From: Rhabdophis nuchalis
Taxonomy: Eukaryota; Chordata; Lepidosauria; Squamata; Natricidae
Length of the DNA: 64,000 bases
Assembly (NCBI GenBank): GCA_039707465.1
Contig: CM077643.1
Coordinates: 39,332,605 to 39,396,604 of the forward strand
Reading direction: 5' to 3'
Below the pieces are notes generated by a model. That model saw only the letters and a program-made list of their open reading frames with translations, made no database searches and was not told the DNA's origin. The position numbers and the translations under genes are program-made. Shown in pieces: positions 54,216 to 64,000 of this stretch. Every line of letters begins with the position of its first letter. Positions within the stretch are counted from its first letter, which is position 1.

Positions 54216-54229
54216 CAATACACACACAC

Positions 54230-54349
<120 letters not shown>

Positions 54350-54377
54350 ATTGAAGGTGATAAACCATATTCTACCA

Positions 54378-54676
54378 CAGGGGTGTCAAACTCAAGATCT
54401 GCGAGCCAGATCCAGCCTGGGAGATGCTTAGATCTGGCCTGCAGGGCCACCCTGAAAACAGTGAAGGACTGGCTCATGGTTTCTCTGCTTGTGAAAACGG
54501 AGCTCGGGAGGGCTGAGTGCAGCCCTCTTGAGCTGTTTTCACTGGCAGAGTGCTTGGGCCACCACAGGAGCCCCCAACACGAGTGACATCAAGCTGGCTA
54601 CACCCTCCAGTCCCCCCCCCCTTGAGGTCAAACACTGCTGCGATCCTCAATGAAATCGAGTTTGACATTCTACCTG
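54378..54676. mobile_element. hAT-type MITE (CAGGGGTGTCAAACTC family)
   Basis: Left end CAGGGGTGTCAAACTCAAG; right end complementing to CAGGTAGAATGTCAAACTCG. Perfect 8-bp duplication TTCTACCA at 54370-54377 and 54677-54684. Confidence 0.93.
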
Positions 54677-54722
54677 TTCTACCACAATGGGCCAATATGA
54701 GTTACCTATCACCCACATATTA

Positions 54723-55155
54723 ATTTAATTTATTTAGATTTATAGAACCGCCCTTCTCCATTGAAATGGACCCAGGGCGGTGCACAGGAAATTAAAATCA
54801 ATAAATAACAATAAATACAAAAAAGTTAAGAATAAATTAAACTAAAAACCTGTGCTAAAAATCCCAATTAAAATTCTAAAATGCATTTACTCATTGGCTA
54901 AGCTAGACCGGCTTGATGGAACAAATAAGTCTTAAGTGAGCGGCGAAAGAGGGGAAGGTCTGAGATGGTCCAAAGTTCGGGGGGTAGGTTGTTCCAGAGG
55001 GATGGCCCAGCCAATGAGAAGGCCCTCCCCCTGGGCACTGCTAGCCGGCATTGACCGGCAGATGGTACCCTGAGGAGGCCCTCCCTATGGGAGCGAATCG
55101 GACGGAGGGAGGTATGCAGCAGGAGACGGTCCCACAAATAACTAGGCCCCATGCC
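54723..55155 (-). mobile_element. L2-like LINE 3' end fragment
   Basis: Minus-strand frame 54898-55176 gives GPSYLWDRLLLHTSLRPIRS, FSLAGPSLWNNLPPELWTIS and LFRRSLKTYLFHQAGLA. The 3' end complement is ACCGCCCTTCTCC...GGCGGTGCACAGG. Confidence 0.9.
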
Positions 55156-56098
55156 ATATACATTTGTTGCAGTCAATGAAACCGTCAGTCATCAAACAAT
55201 GTGATAAAAGGATCTAAAAATGCATTTGAAAATTTAAAACCCTAGAAATAAGATGACTTTCTCCTGAGGAAAAACAATGCCATCTGTAAGCAATGTTACG
55301 ACTCTTCTACAGAATGGTAAGTTTCCATTCCAAATATATTAAATAAACAGAACCAACATTAGAACAGGTGAAACTTGTTATGAAGGTAAGAAGCAAATTG
55401 CTGTAAAGATGTTGAAAGGATACCTAGCTGGAATCTCCAAATGACAAGGTCCTTAAAAATAGCACTGAAGAATTTGGATGGATAGTATTTAAGGACTTAA
55501 AAGTAATTATGAGCATATACCTGAGAAGTGTACAATGTATGAGAAAAGAATTCAGCCATAAAAAAGTGCATGGCAGATGTGTATATACTTGTCAACTTTG
55601 TTATAAATAACATTAGTATGACCTTTGTGCTATTGTTCGCTTTATCAGAAATAGATTTAATTTGTTCACATATAAAACTAATTGAAGGTTAAAGGCTTTA
55701 ACAAGTTTGTCCTTACAGAAAACTATTTTAAACCAACTCTTCCGAAAGGTTATCTTTTTTGAGGAACAGTCATACTGGCATATTGTGAAGATATTAATAT
55801 AAATAAGCAAAAAAAAAATCTTCATATAATGTCTCAGCATGCCTAGGTGGTAAAATGAACTCTACCTATGGATATTGATTACAGAAACATTGGATACAAT
55901 CGTACCTGCACACACTTTCTCATTCTATGGAGTACTAATTGGGTTTTCATTTCCTTCCTTCCCCCTTCCCCTCCCCTCCCCTGCCTCCCTTCCATTCTGT
56001 TTAGCAGTCCTGGATACATTATGCATATCCAGACGCCTGCTCCAGATGTTGCCAAAGACCAAACTGATTCCAAAGCAAAGGATTTGGATATTTAGAAT
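55156..56098. other. No recognisable gene
   Basis: AT-rich. A C/T-rich tract at 55950-55995 holds no feature. The short frames have no motif. Confidence 0.35.
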
Positions 56099-56625
56099 AA
56101 TAGAAGGGATCTTGGAGGTCTTCTAGTCCAACCCCCTGCCTAGGCAGGAAAACTTATACCATTTCAGACAAATGGTTATCCAACATCTTCTTTAAAATTT
56201 CCAGTGTTGGAGCATTCACAACTTCTGGAGAAAAGTTTTTCCACTTGTCTTTTCAGGAAATGTCTCCTCAGTTCTAAGTTGCTTCTCTCCTTGATTAGTT
56301 TCCACCCATTGCTTTTTGTTCTGCCCTCAGGTGCCTTGGAGAATAGTTTGACTCCCTCTTCTTTGTGGCACCCTCTGAGATATCGGAACACTGCTATCAT
56401 GTCTCCCCTAGTCCTTCTTTTCATTAAACTAGACATACCCAGTTCCTGCAACCATTCTTCATGTGTTTTAGCCTCCAGTCCCCTAATCATCTTGGTTGCT
56501 CTTCTCTGCACTCTTTCTAGAGTGTCCACATCTTTCCTACATCGTGGTGACCAAAACTGAATGCAGTATTCCAAGTGTGGCCTTAGCAAGGCATTATAAA
56601 GTGGTATTAACACTTCAGGTGTTAA
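56099..56625 (-). pseudogene. CR1 LINE, left part; right part at 59678-59905
   Basis: Minus-strand frame 56176-56613 encodes [55 protein letters not shown] and [19 protein letters not shown]. The 3' UTR complement is GGGATCTTGGAGGTCTTC. An L2-like copy landed at about 56625. Confidence 0.88.
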
Positions 56626-59600
56626 TGGTCAGGGAATACAGAGCCAGGGCCTGAGGCTGATGTTTTGTAACGCAAGGTCCATTGTCAACAAAGCCCCCCT
56701 CATCCATGACCTTGTGTCAGAGGGGGAGCCGGACCTGGCTGGAATAGCGGAGACCTGGCTGGGCCACGAGGGTGGACTCCCCCTCGTTGAAATGTGCCCA
56801 CCAGGCTACCGCGCTTTTCATCAGCCCCGGGCCCTAGGTAGGGGTGGTGGGGTGGCGGTCATAATAAAGGAAGATCTTGAGCCGAGAGAGACCATTGTGC
56901 CACAGACCACCGGTTGTGAGTCCCTCTGCGTGAAGTGGGGCCTAGGGAGGCAGTTGGGCTTGCTGGTTGTATACCTGGCTCCCTGCTATGTAGCAGCAGC
57001 CCTGCCCGAGCTCCTAGAGGTGATCGCTACAGTGGCAGTTGAGACCCCCAGACTTTTGGTCATGGGGGACTTTAATCTGCCATCGGTGGGCGAATCATCC
57101 GTGGCAGTTCGGGAGTTCATGGCTTCCATGACGGCCATGGACCTGACCCAATTAATTCAAGGCCCCACCCACGAGGGTGGACATACACCGGATCTCATCT
57201 TTGTCTCTGGCCAATGGAAGAGTGATCTGGGTATAGGGGATATAGTCATCACGCCCTTGTCATGGTCAGACCACTCACTTCTCCGGCTCGACTTTCCGAC
57301 CGCTGCTCCCCTCCGCGGGGAGGCGGAACCAGAGCCATCGATCTGGTTTCGCCCCAGGTGCCTTATGGACCTGGATGGGTTCCAGACGGCGCTTGGGCCA
57401 CTTCCTGTACTCCTGACCCGCACCCCGATGGAGGACCTCGTGGCCGCATGGAACACTGCGACCATGGGGGCCTTGGATCGGGTCGCGCCCTTGCGGCCTC
57501 TCTTGCGGCGGCGAGTCGCCCCGGCTCCTTGGTTTACCGAGGAGCTGAGGGGGATGAAACGCCACAAGAGATGCCTAGAGAGAAGATGGAGGTCTACCCA
57601 TTCTGAATCTGACCGGACACAAGTAAGAGCCCAGTTACGGACTTACATTGTGGCGCTGAGAGTGGCCAAACGTCATCATTGTGCCACTCTCATAGCATCC
57701 GCAGACAACCGCCCTGACGCCCTGTTTAGGGTGACCCGCTCCCTCCTTCAACAGAGGGTGCGGGAAGCCCCGCTACAGGGCAGAGCAGAGGAATTTGTGA
57801 CTTTTCTGCAGGAGAAAATCGCTCAGATACAGAACGAGTTAGCCCCCATTGATGGCCCAGTGGGATGCCACGAGACAGATCTTGTTTGGGAGGAGTTTGA
57901 CTCCGTTACTTCCGAGTTTATGGACAGGCTACGTGGGCGACTGCGAGCCACCACATGTTTATTGGACCCGTGTCCCTCCTGACTTGTACTGGCATCCTGG
58001 GAGGTGACACGAGGCTGGCTCCAAGAGGTTGTCAACGCATCCTTAAGTGAGGGTTCCTTGCCTGCTTCCCTAAAAGAGGCTATGGTGAGGCCCCTCCTTA
58101 AGAAGCCCTCTTTGGACCCAGCTTTATTAAACAACTATCGTCCAGTCTCCAACCTTCCCTTTTTGGCGAAGGTTGTTGAGAGTGTGGTGGCACAACAGTT
58201 TCCCCGTCACCTGGAGGAAGTTGATTATCTAGACCCGTGCCAGTCCGGCTTTCGGCCCGGGCATAGCACTGAGATGGCATTGGTCGCGTTGGTTGATGAT
58301 CTCTGGAGGGCCAGAGATGGGGGTTGTTCCTCCATCCTGGTCCTATTAGACCTCTCGGCGGCTTTTGATACCATCGACCATGGTATCCTATTGCATCGGC
58401 TGGGGGGGTTGGGGGTGGGAGGCACCATTTTACGATGGTTCTCCTCCTACCTCTCTGGCCGATCGCAATTTGTGTTGACAGGAGAGCAGAGGTCGACCTC
58501 GAGACCCCTCACATGTGGGGTGCCTCAGGGGTCGGTCCTCTCGCCTCTCCTGTTCAACACATATATGAAGCTGCTGGGTGAGATCATCTGTGGTTTTGGG
58601 GTAGAGTACCACCTGTACGCTGATGATACACAGCTATACATTTCTACCCCAAACCACCCCAACGATGCCGTAGCAGTGATGTGCCAGTGCCTGGAAGCCG
58701 TGCGGATCTGGATGGGAAGTAACGGACTCAGGTTCAACCCGACCAAGACCGAGTGGCTGTGGTTTCCGGCTGCCCGATTCAACCAGCTGACTCCATCGCT
58801 GGCCATAGGGGGCGAACATCTTGCCCCTGTGGATGGGGCGCGCAACTTGGGTGTCCTCCTGGATGCCCGGCTGTCCATGGAAGATCAAGTGACAGCCGTG
58901 GCCAGGAGGGCGTTTTACCAGGTTCGCCTGGTTCGCCAGTTGCGCCCCCTATTGGATCGGGACGCCCTTCGCACAGTCACTCATGCTCTTGTGACATCGC
59001 GACTGGACTATTGTAACTCTCTCTACATGGGGCTTCCCTTGAGGTGCACCTGGAGACTTCAGATGGTTCAGAATGCAGCCACGCGGGCAATCTTGGGTAC
59101 CTCCAGATCTGCCCACATAACTCCACTTCTGCGCGAGTTGCACTGGCTGCCTGTCGTCTTCCGGGTGCGCTTCAAGGTATTAGTCATCATTTTTAAAGCG
59201 CTCCATGGCTCGGGACCTAGCTATCTGCGGGATCGGATCCTGCCTCATACATCCTCACGGCCGATTTGCTCCCACAGAGAGGGACTTCTCCGGGTGCCGT
59301 CCACTAGACTCTGTCAGCAGGCGACGCCCAGGGGAAGGGTTCTCTCTGTGGCGGGCCCAGCCCTCTGGAACGACCTTCCCCCCGACATCAGAACAACCAC
59401 GGACTTCCGCTCCTTCCGTCTGAAACTAAAAACTCATCTTTTCCGTTTGGCCGGCCTTGGGTAGCCTCTCTCTACAGGGTCTAGCTGTTTTAATTGGGTA
59501 TTTTAGCAGGTTAAGGGGATTTTAGCACAGGCCCAGATTTAATTTGTTTTTAATTGTATTTGTATATTTATTGTATTGTGGTTTTAGTTTTCCCTGTGCA

Positions 59601-59677
59601 CCGCTCCGAGTCCCTACGGAGAGAGGAGCGTTCTATAAATTAAATCATTCATTCATTAAATCATTCATTCATTCATT
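56626..59677 (+). mobile_element. L2-like LINE, nearly full ORF2, inserted in CR1
   Basis: CR1 sequence stops at AACACTTCA and resumes with GTGATCTTGATTCT at about 59680. The insert carries endonuclease, RT and a 3' UTR ending CACCGCTCCGAGTCCC and GAGAGGAGCGTTCTATAAA with (ATTC)n. It is the longest L2-like copy here. Confidence 0.93.
56660..59464 (+). pseudogene. L2-like endonuclease-reverse transcriptase, one in-frame stop
   Basis: The frame 56660-57982 encodes an AP-type endonuclease: [10 protein letters not shown] at the start, [55 protein letters not shown] and [11 protein letters not shown] hold the expected E, D, N and H catalytic positions. It stops at 57980-57982 (TGA). The same frame is open again to 59464 with RPLLKKPSLDPALLNNYRP, QSGFRPGHSTEMAL, LLDLSAAFDTIDHGIL, GVPQGSVLSPLLFNTYM, YADD and the C-terminal ALWNDLPPDI region. 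The 25906-27891 copy has a TGG codon at the equivalent place, so a single G-to-A change explains the stop. About 934 codons are otherwise unbroken, so this is a recently disabled copy. The initial part of the endonuclease and any ORF1 are missing. Confidence 0.92.
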
Positions 59678-59905
59678 CACGTGATCTTGATTCTACCATC
59701 AGTTTATGCAGCCTAGAACTGTGTTGGCTTTTTTGGCAGCTGCTGCACACTGCTGGCTCATATTTAAATGGTTGTCCACTAGGACTCCAAGATACCTTTC
59801 ACAGTTGCTACTATTGAGCAAGGTACCACCTATACTGTACCTGTGCATTTTGTTTTTCCTGCCTAAATGTAGAACCTTACTTTTACCACCATTTAAAAAG
59901 AGGCT
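59678..59905 (-). pseudogene. CR1 LINE, right part of 56099-56625
   Basis: Plus strand GTGATCTTGATTCTACC, GCAGCCTAGAACTGTGTTGGC, ATTTAAATGGTTGTCCACTAGG and the complement of the GKKNKMHRYSIGG region continue the CR1 frame upstream. Confidence 0.85.
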
Positions 59906-60883
<978 letters not shown>

Positions 60884-60884
60884 A

Positions 60885-60999
60885 GACTTTATTACAAATA
60901 ACTCAAGGCAATGAATCTATCCAACACACCTTCCTCCTCCTATTTCCCCATAACAATCAACCTGTGAGATGGATTTGGCTGAGAGAGTGACTGAGAAAT
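60885..60999 (-). mobile_element. tRNA-derived SINE with MIR/CORE-like body, 3' part
   Basis: ATAACAATCAACCTGTGAGATGG and GGCTGAGAGAGTGACTGAG match 18296-18512. The (CA)n array abuts its tail. Confidence 0.6.
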
Positions 61000-61002
61000 A
61001 TC

Positions 61003-61488
61003 AGGTATTGACGACCATCTTTAAATCGCTCCATGGCTCGGGGCCTAGCTATATACGAGACCGCCTCCTGCCCCATACATCCCTTCGTCCGATCCGCTCC
61101 CACAGAGAGGGTCTTCTTCGGGTGCCGTCGGCGGGGCAATGCCGGTTGGCGACACCCAGGGGAAGGGCCTTCTCTGTGGCGGGCCCTGCCCTTTGGAACG
61201 ACCTACCCCCCGACCTTCGCACTATCTCGGACCTCCGCCTCTTCCGCCAACGTCTTAAGACGTATTTATTCCAACAAGCCGGCCTAGGATAGCCCCCCGT
61301 TTCTGACTTTTTAAGAAAAATTTATAATCTGGTAAGGGTTTTAACATTGGGTTTTAGCACGGGTTTATTAATTTAATACATTTTAATTGATATTTATTGT
61401 ATTTTGTGTCTTTTAAATAATGCCTGTGCACCGCCCTGGGTCCTAACAAGGAGACGGGCGGGGTATAAATTTAATAAAATAAATAAAT
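61003..61488 (+). mobile_element. L2-like LINE 3' end fragment
   Basis: The frame to 61292 has LTTIFKSLHGSGPSYIRDRL, FSVAGPALWNDLPPDLRTIS and LFRQRLKTYLFQQAGLG. The 3' UTR has CACCGCCCTGGGTCC and GAGACGGGCGGGGTATAAA. The tail passes into ATTCC and ATTC repeats. Confidence 0.92.
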
Positions 61489-61584
61489 TCATTCCATTCC
61501 ATTCCATTCCATTCCATTCCAATTCATTCATTCATTCATTCATTCATTCATTCATTCATTCATTCATTCATTCATTCATTCATT
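61489..61584. repeat. (ATTCC)n then (ATTC)n microsatellite
   Basis: About six pentamers and fifteen tetramers continue directly from the L2 3' tail. Confidence 0.96.
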
Positions 61585-61676
61585 TATAGTTTAATATTTT
61601 AAAAACCCTGATGGCACAATGGTTAAAAGTCCAGCACTGATTTTTTTTAACTTCTTTTGAATTTAATATTAATATT

Positions 61677-62105
61677 AAAATACCCCTGGTGGCACAGGGG
61701 TAAGAAGGCAGTATTGCAGCCTAACTCTGCCCACAGCCTGAAGCTTAATCCTGACCAGCTCAAAATTGACTCATCCTTCCATCCTTCTGAGGTCATTAAA
61801 ATGAGGACCCAGATTCAGTGGTGAAATCTTTAAAAAATACTACCGGTTCTGTGGGTGTGGCTTGGTGGGCATGGCAGGGAAAGAATACTGCAAAATCTCC
61901 ATTCCCACCCACCTCTGGGGCTAGCCAGAGGTGGTATTTGCTGTTTCTCTGAACTACTCAAAATTTCTGATACTGGTTCTCCAGAACCTGCTGCGTTTCA
62001 CTCCTGCCCAGACTGTTGGGGGCATTATGCTGACATTCAAAATCATCCCCAAAGTGCTGTAAAGCACCGTGGGCAGTATAGAAGTCTGAGTGCTATTGAT
62101 ATTGC
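61677..62105 (+). mobile_element. tRNA-derived SINE (TATATAAGTCTAAG-tail family) split by hAT
   Basis: Head GGTGGCACAGGGGTAAGAAGG, body CTTCCATCCTTCTGAGG and AAAATGAGGACCCAGA, hAT insert, then GTTGGGGGCATTATGCTGAC and the tail GTATAGAAGTCTGAGTGCTA. Confidence 0.82.
61816..62006. mobile_element. hAT-type MITE (CAGAGGTGGTATTC family), inverted
   Basis: Left CAGTGGTGAAATCTTTAAA, right complementing to CAGGAGTGAAACGCAGCAGG. Flanks CCCAGATT and CCCAGACT match at 7 of 8 inside the SINE, where CCCAGATT is the normal SINE sequence. Confidence 0.88.
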
Positions 62106-62226
<121 letters not shown>

Positions 62227-62229
62227 GTT

Positions 62230-63158
62230 TAATTTTATATACCGCGTCCTCTCCCCTAGGGGACTCGGAGCGGTGCACAGGGAAAACTAAAACACATAAA
62301 ATATATACATCAATAAATACAAAAGATAAAAATCAATTAAACTACTTATCCTTGTGCTAAAATACCCATTAAAACTAACAACCCTAAAAAACCCCAAGGA
62401 AGAGACTATCCTAGGCTGGCCAAGCAGAAAAAGTGTGTTTTTAATTTTTGACGGAAGGAGCGGAGGTCCGTGGTTGTTCTAATGTCGGGGGGAAGGTCGT
62501 TCCAGAGGGCTGGGCCCGCCACAGAGAAGGCCCTTCCCCTGGGCGTCGCCCGCTGACACAGTCTAGTGGACGGCACCCGGAGAAGTCCCTCTCTGTGGGA
62601 GCGAATCGGCCGTGAGGATGTATGGGGCAGGATCCGATCCCGCAGATAGCTAGGTCCCGAGCCATGGAGCGCTTTAAAGATGACAACTAGCACCTTGAAG
62701 CGCACCCGAAAGACGACAGGCAGCCAGTGCAGCTCGCGCAAGAGAGGTGTTATGTGGGTATACCTTGCGGTCCCCATTATAGCTCGCGCGGCTGCATTCT
62801 GGACCAGCTGAAGTCTTCGGGTGCACCTCAAGGGGAGCCCCATGTAGAGAGAGTTGCAATAGTCCAGTCGGGATGTCACGAGGGCATGAGTGACTGTGCA
62901 AAGGGTATCCCGATCCAATAGGGGGCGCAACTGGCGTACCAGGCGAACCTGGTAAAACGCCCTCCTGCCCACGGCTGTCACTTGATCTTCCATGGACAGC
63001 CGGGTATCCAGGAGGACACCCAAGTTGCGCGCCCCATCCACAGGGGCAAGATGTTCGCCCCCTATGGTCAGCGATGGAGTCAGCTGATTGAATCGGGCGG
63101 CCGGAAACCACAGCCACTTGGTCTTGGTCGGGTTGAGCCTGAGTCTGTTACTTCCCAT
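62230..63158 (-). pseudogene. L2-like LINE, 3' half of RT
   Basis: Minus-strand frame 62406-63158 (250 codons) is open and gives LNPTKTKWLWF, RNLGVLLDTRLSMEDQV, TSRLDYCNSLYMGLPLRCTR and ALWNDLPPDIRTTTDL. It aligns with the last third of 58004-59464. The catalytic RT core is absent. The 3' terminus is at the left (TTTTATATACCGCGTCC, GGACTCGGAGCGGTGC). Confidence 0.92.
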
Positions 63159-63162
63159 TACT

Positions 63163-63340
63163 ATTGAACATAAACTCTGCCCACAGCCTGGAGTTCAATC
63201 CAGACGGGGCTCAAGGTTGACTCAAGCTTCCATCCTTCCAAAGTTGGTAAAACGAGGAGCCAGATTTTGGGGGGCAATATGCAAATAATGCCTCTACCTT
63301 GTAAACCACTCAGAGACTAGTGTAAAGATATATATGCCAC
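63163..63340 (+). mobile_element. tRNA-derived SINE body fragment
   Basis: GGAGTTCAATCCAGACGGG, GCTCAAGGTTGACTCAAGC and GAGGAGCCAGATTTTGGGGG match the 61677-62105 family; the head is lost next to the L2-like copy. Confidence 0.7.
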
Positions 63341-63407
63341 CCATTTTGCTATTGAGAAATAAAGATGTTGGACTGAGATGGAAGGGTAACTATGCACATT
63401 TGGAATA

Positions 63408-63454
<47 letters not shown>

Positions 63455-64000
63455 AAATAAAGAAGCTATTGAGAAATGAGCTGAAAATTGGAGAAGCAAA
63501 GCTATGCATAGCCAATACTTGAAAAGTATTGAAGGCAAAGCTGACCAAAAACTTGGAACTGGTTAAGATCGGGAGTTAGGGTCATCTAAAGGTTAATTTC
63601 ACTTTAGCAGGGCTCAACACAACTATATACATTCAATACATAACGCATGTCATGGTAGACGTCTTTTAAATCAAATTGATTTAAGTTATTAGATGATAAA
63701 ACTCAATTTAATGATTTAAAGCACAATTTATTTGCTAGCCAGAAATGCTAATTCTGTCATATTTATTTCTAGGAAAAATGCACATTCTTCATTTGATGTA
63801 ACCTGAAAACATATGCTTCATTTGCAGAAATAATAGGTATAGATTTCAACGTTGGAAGGTACATATCATGTAAAGTAATTATTTAGTCAACTCCTTTTGT
63901 GGAATTTCATCAAGGAACACGGTAATTACCATACTGTGTTACCGAAAAAACAGAAACCAAGGAACTAAATCTGTTCATTGTTGTGGACATGTGGAGGCAA
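63341..64000. other. (ATG)n array at 63406-63454, otherwise nothing recognised
   Basis: About 15 ATG units precede GATAAATAAAGAAGC. The rest is AT-rich with TTTAAAT-type words and no gene. Confidence 0.5.

Overview
The window looks like intergenic or intronic DNA of a squamate reptile, probably a snake. The assignment rests on the repeat mix: CR1 LINE 3' ends that grow into pentanucleotide microsatellites, L2-like LINEs with GAGAAGGGCGGTATATAAA-type 3' ends, R4/Dong-like LINE tails, tRNA-derived squamate SINEs, L1-type ORF1 elements, Helitrons and many hAT-type non-autonomous DNA transposons. I found no convincing host protein-coding exon, rRNA or tRNA gene. Every long reading frame belongs to a transposable element.

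Layout. 0-9 kb: an L2-like 3' end, an LTR-like stretch, then a complete Ty3/gypsy retrotransposon (2181-7174, minus strand) with two 298-bp LTRs that read as identical, a 5-bp target duplication and one open 1448-codon gag-pol frame; it sits inside an older hAT-like element. A second hAT (7366-8410) is interrupted by a CR1 tail and a 5'-truncated L1-derived element. 9-24 kb: R4 tails, SINEs, a full-length ORF1-only L1 element (10277-11822), nested hAT/SINE/CR1 copies, a candidate solo LTR, a Helitron (20026-21030) and a palindromic hAT MITE with an unoccupied related site elsewhere in the window. 24-33 kb: R4, CR1 and a 661-codon L2 frame, then a second full-length ORF1-only L1 element (30754-32740). 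33-44 kb: mostly low-repeat DNA with possible conserved noncoding segments, hAT copies, a small Helitron and a solo LTR. 44.5-47 kb: a large Helitron copy carrying a captured CR1 end, now in about three tandem units, and very long microsatellites. 47-64 kb: hAT copies, a second solo LTR, several L2 copies including an endonuclease-RT frame broken by one in-frame stop (56660-59464), and long microsatellites.

How the parts relate. The autonomous-type elements (gypsy, L2, CR1, R4) encode their own mobilisation proteins, mostly broken here. The hAT, Helitron, SINE and ORF1-only copies would need proteins supplied in trans. The most notable signal is three independent insertions of L1-derived elements with ORF1 running straight into a 3' UTR and no ORF2, two with intact ORF1. 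This is the arrangement of mammalian HAL1 elements. All family names are from reading motifs; no database search was run.
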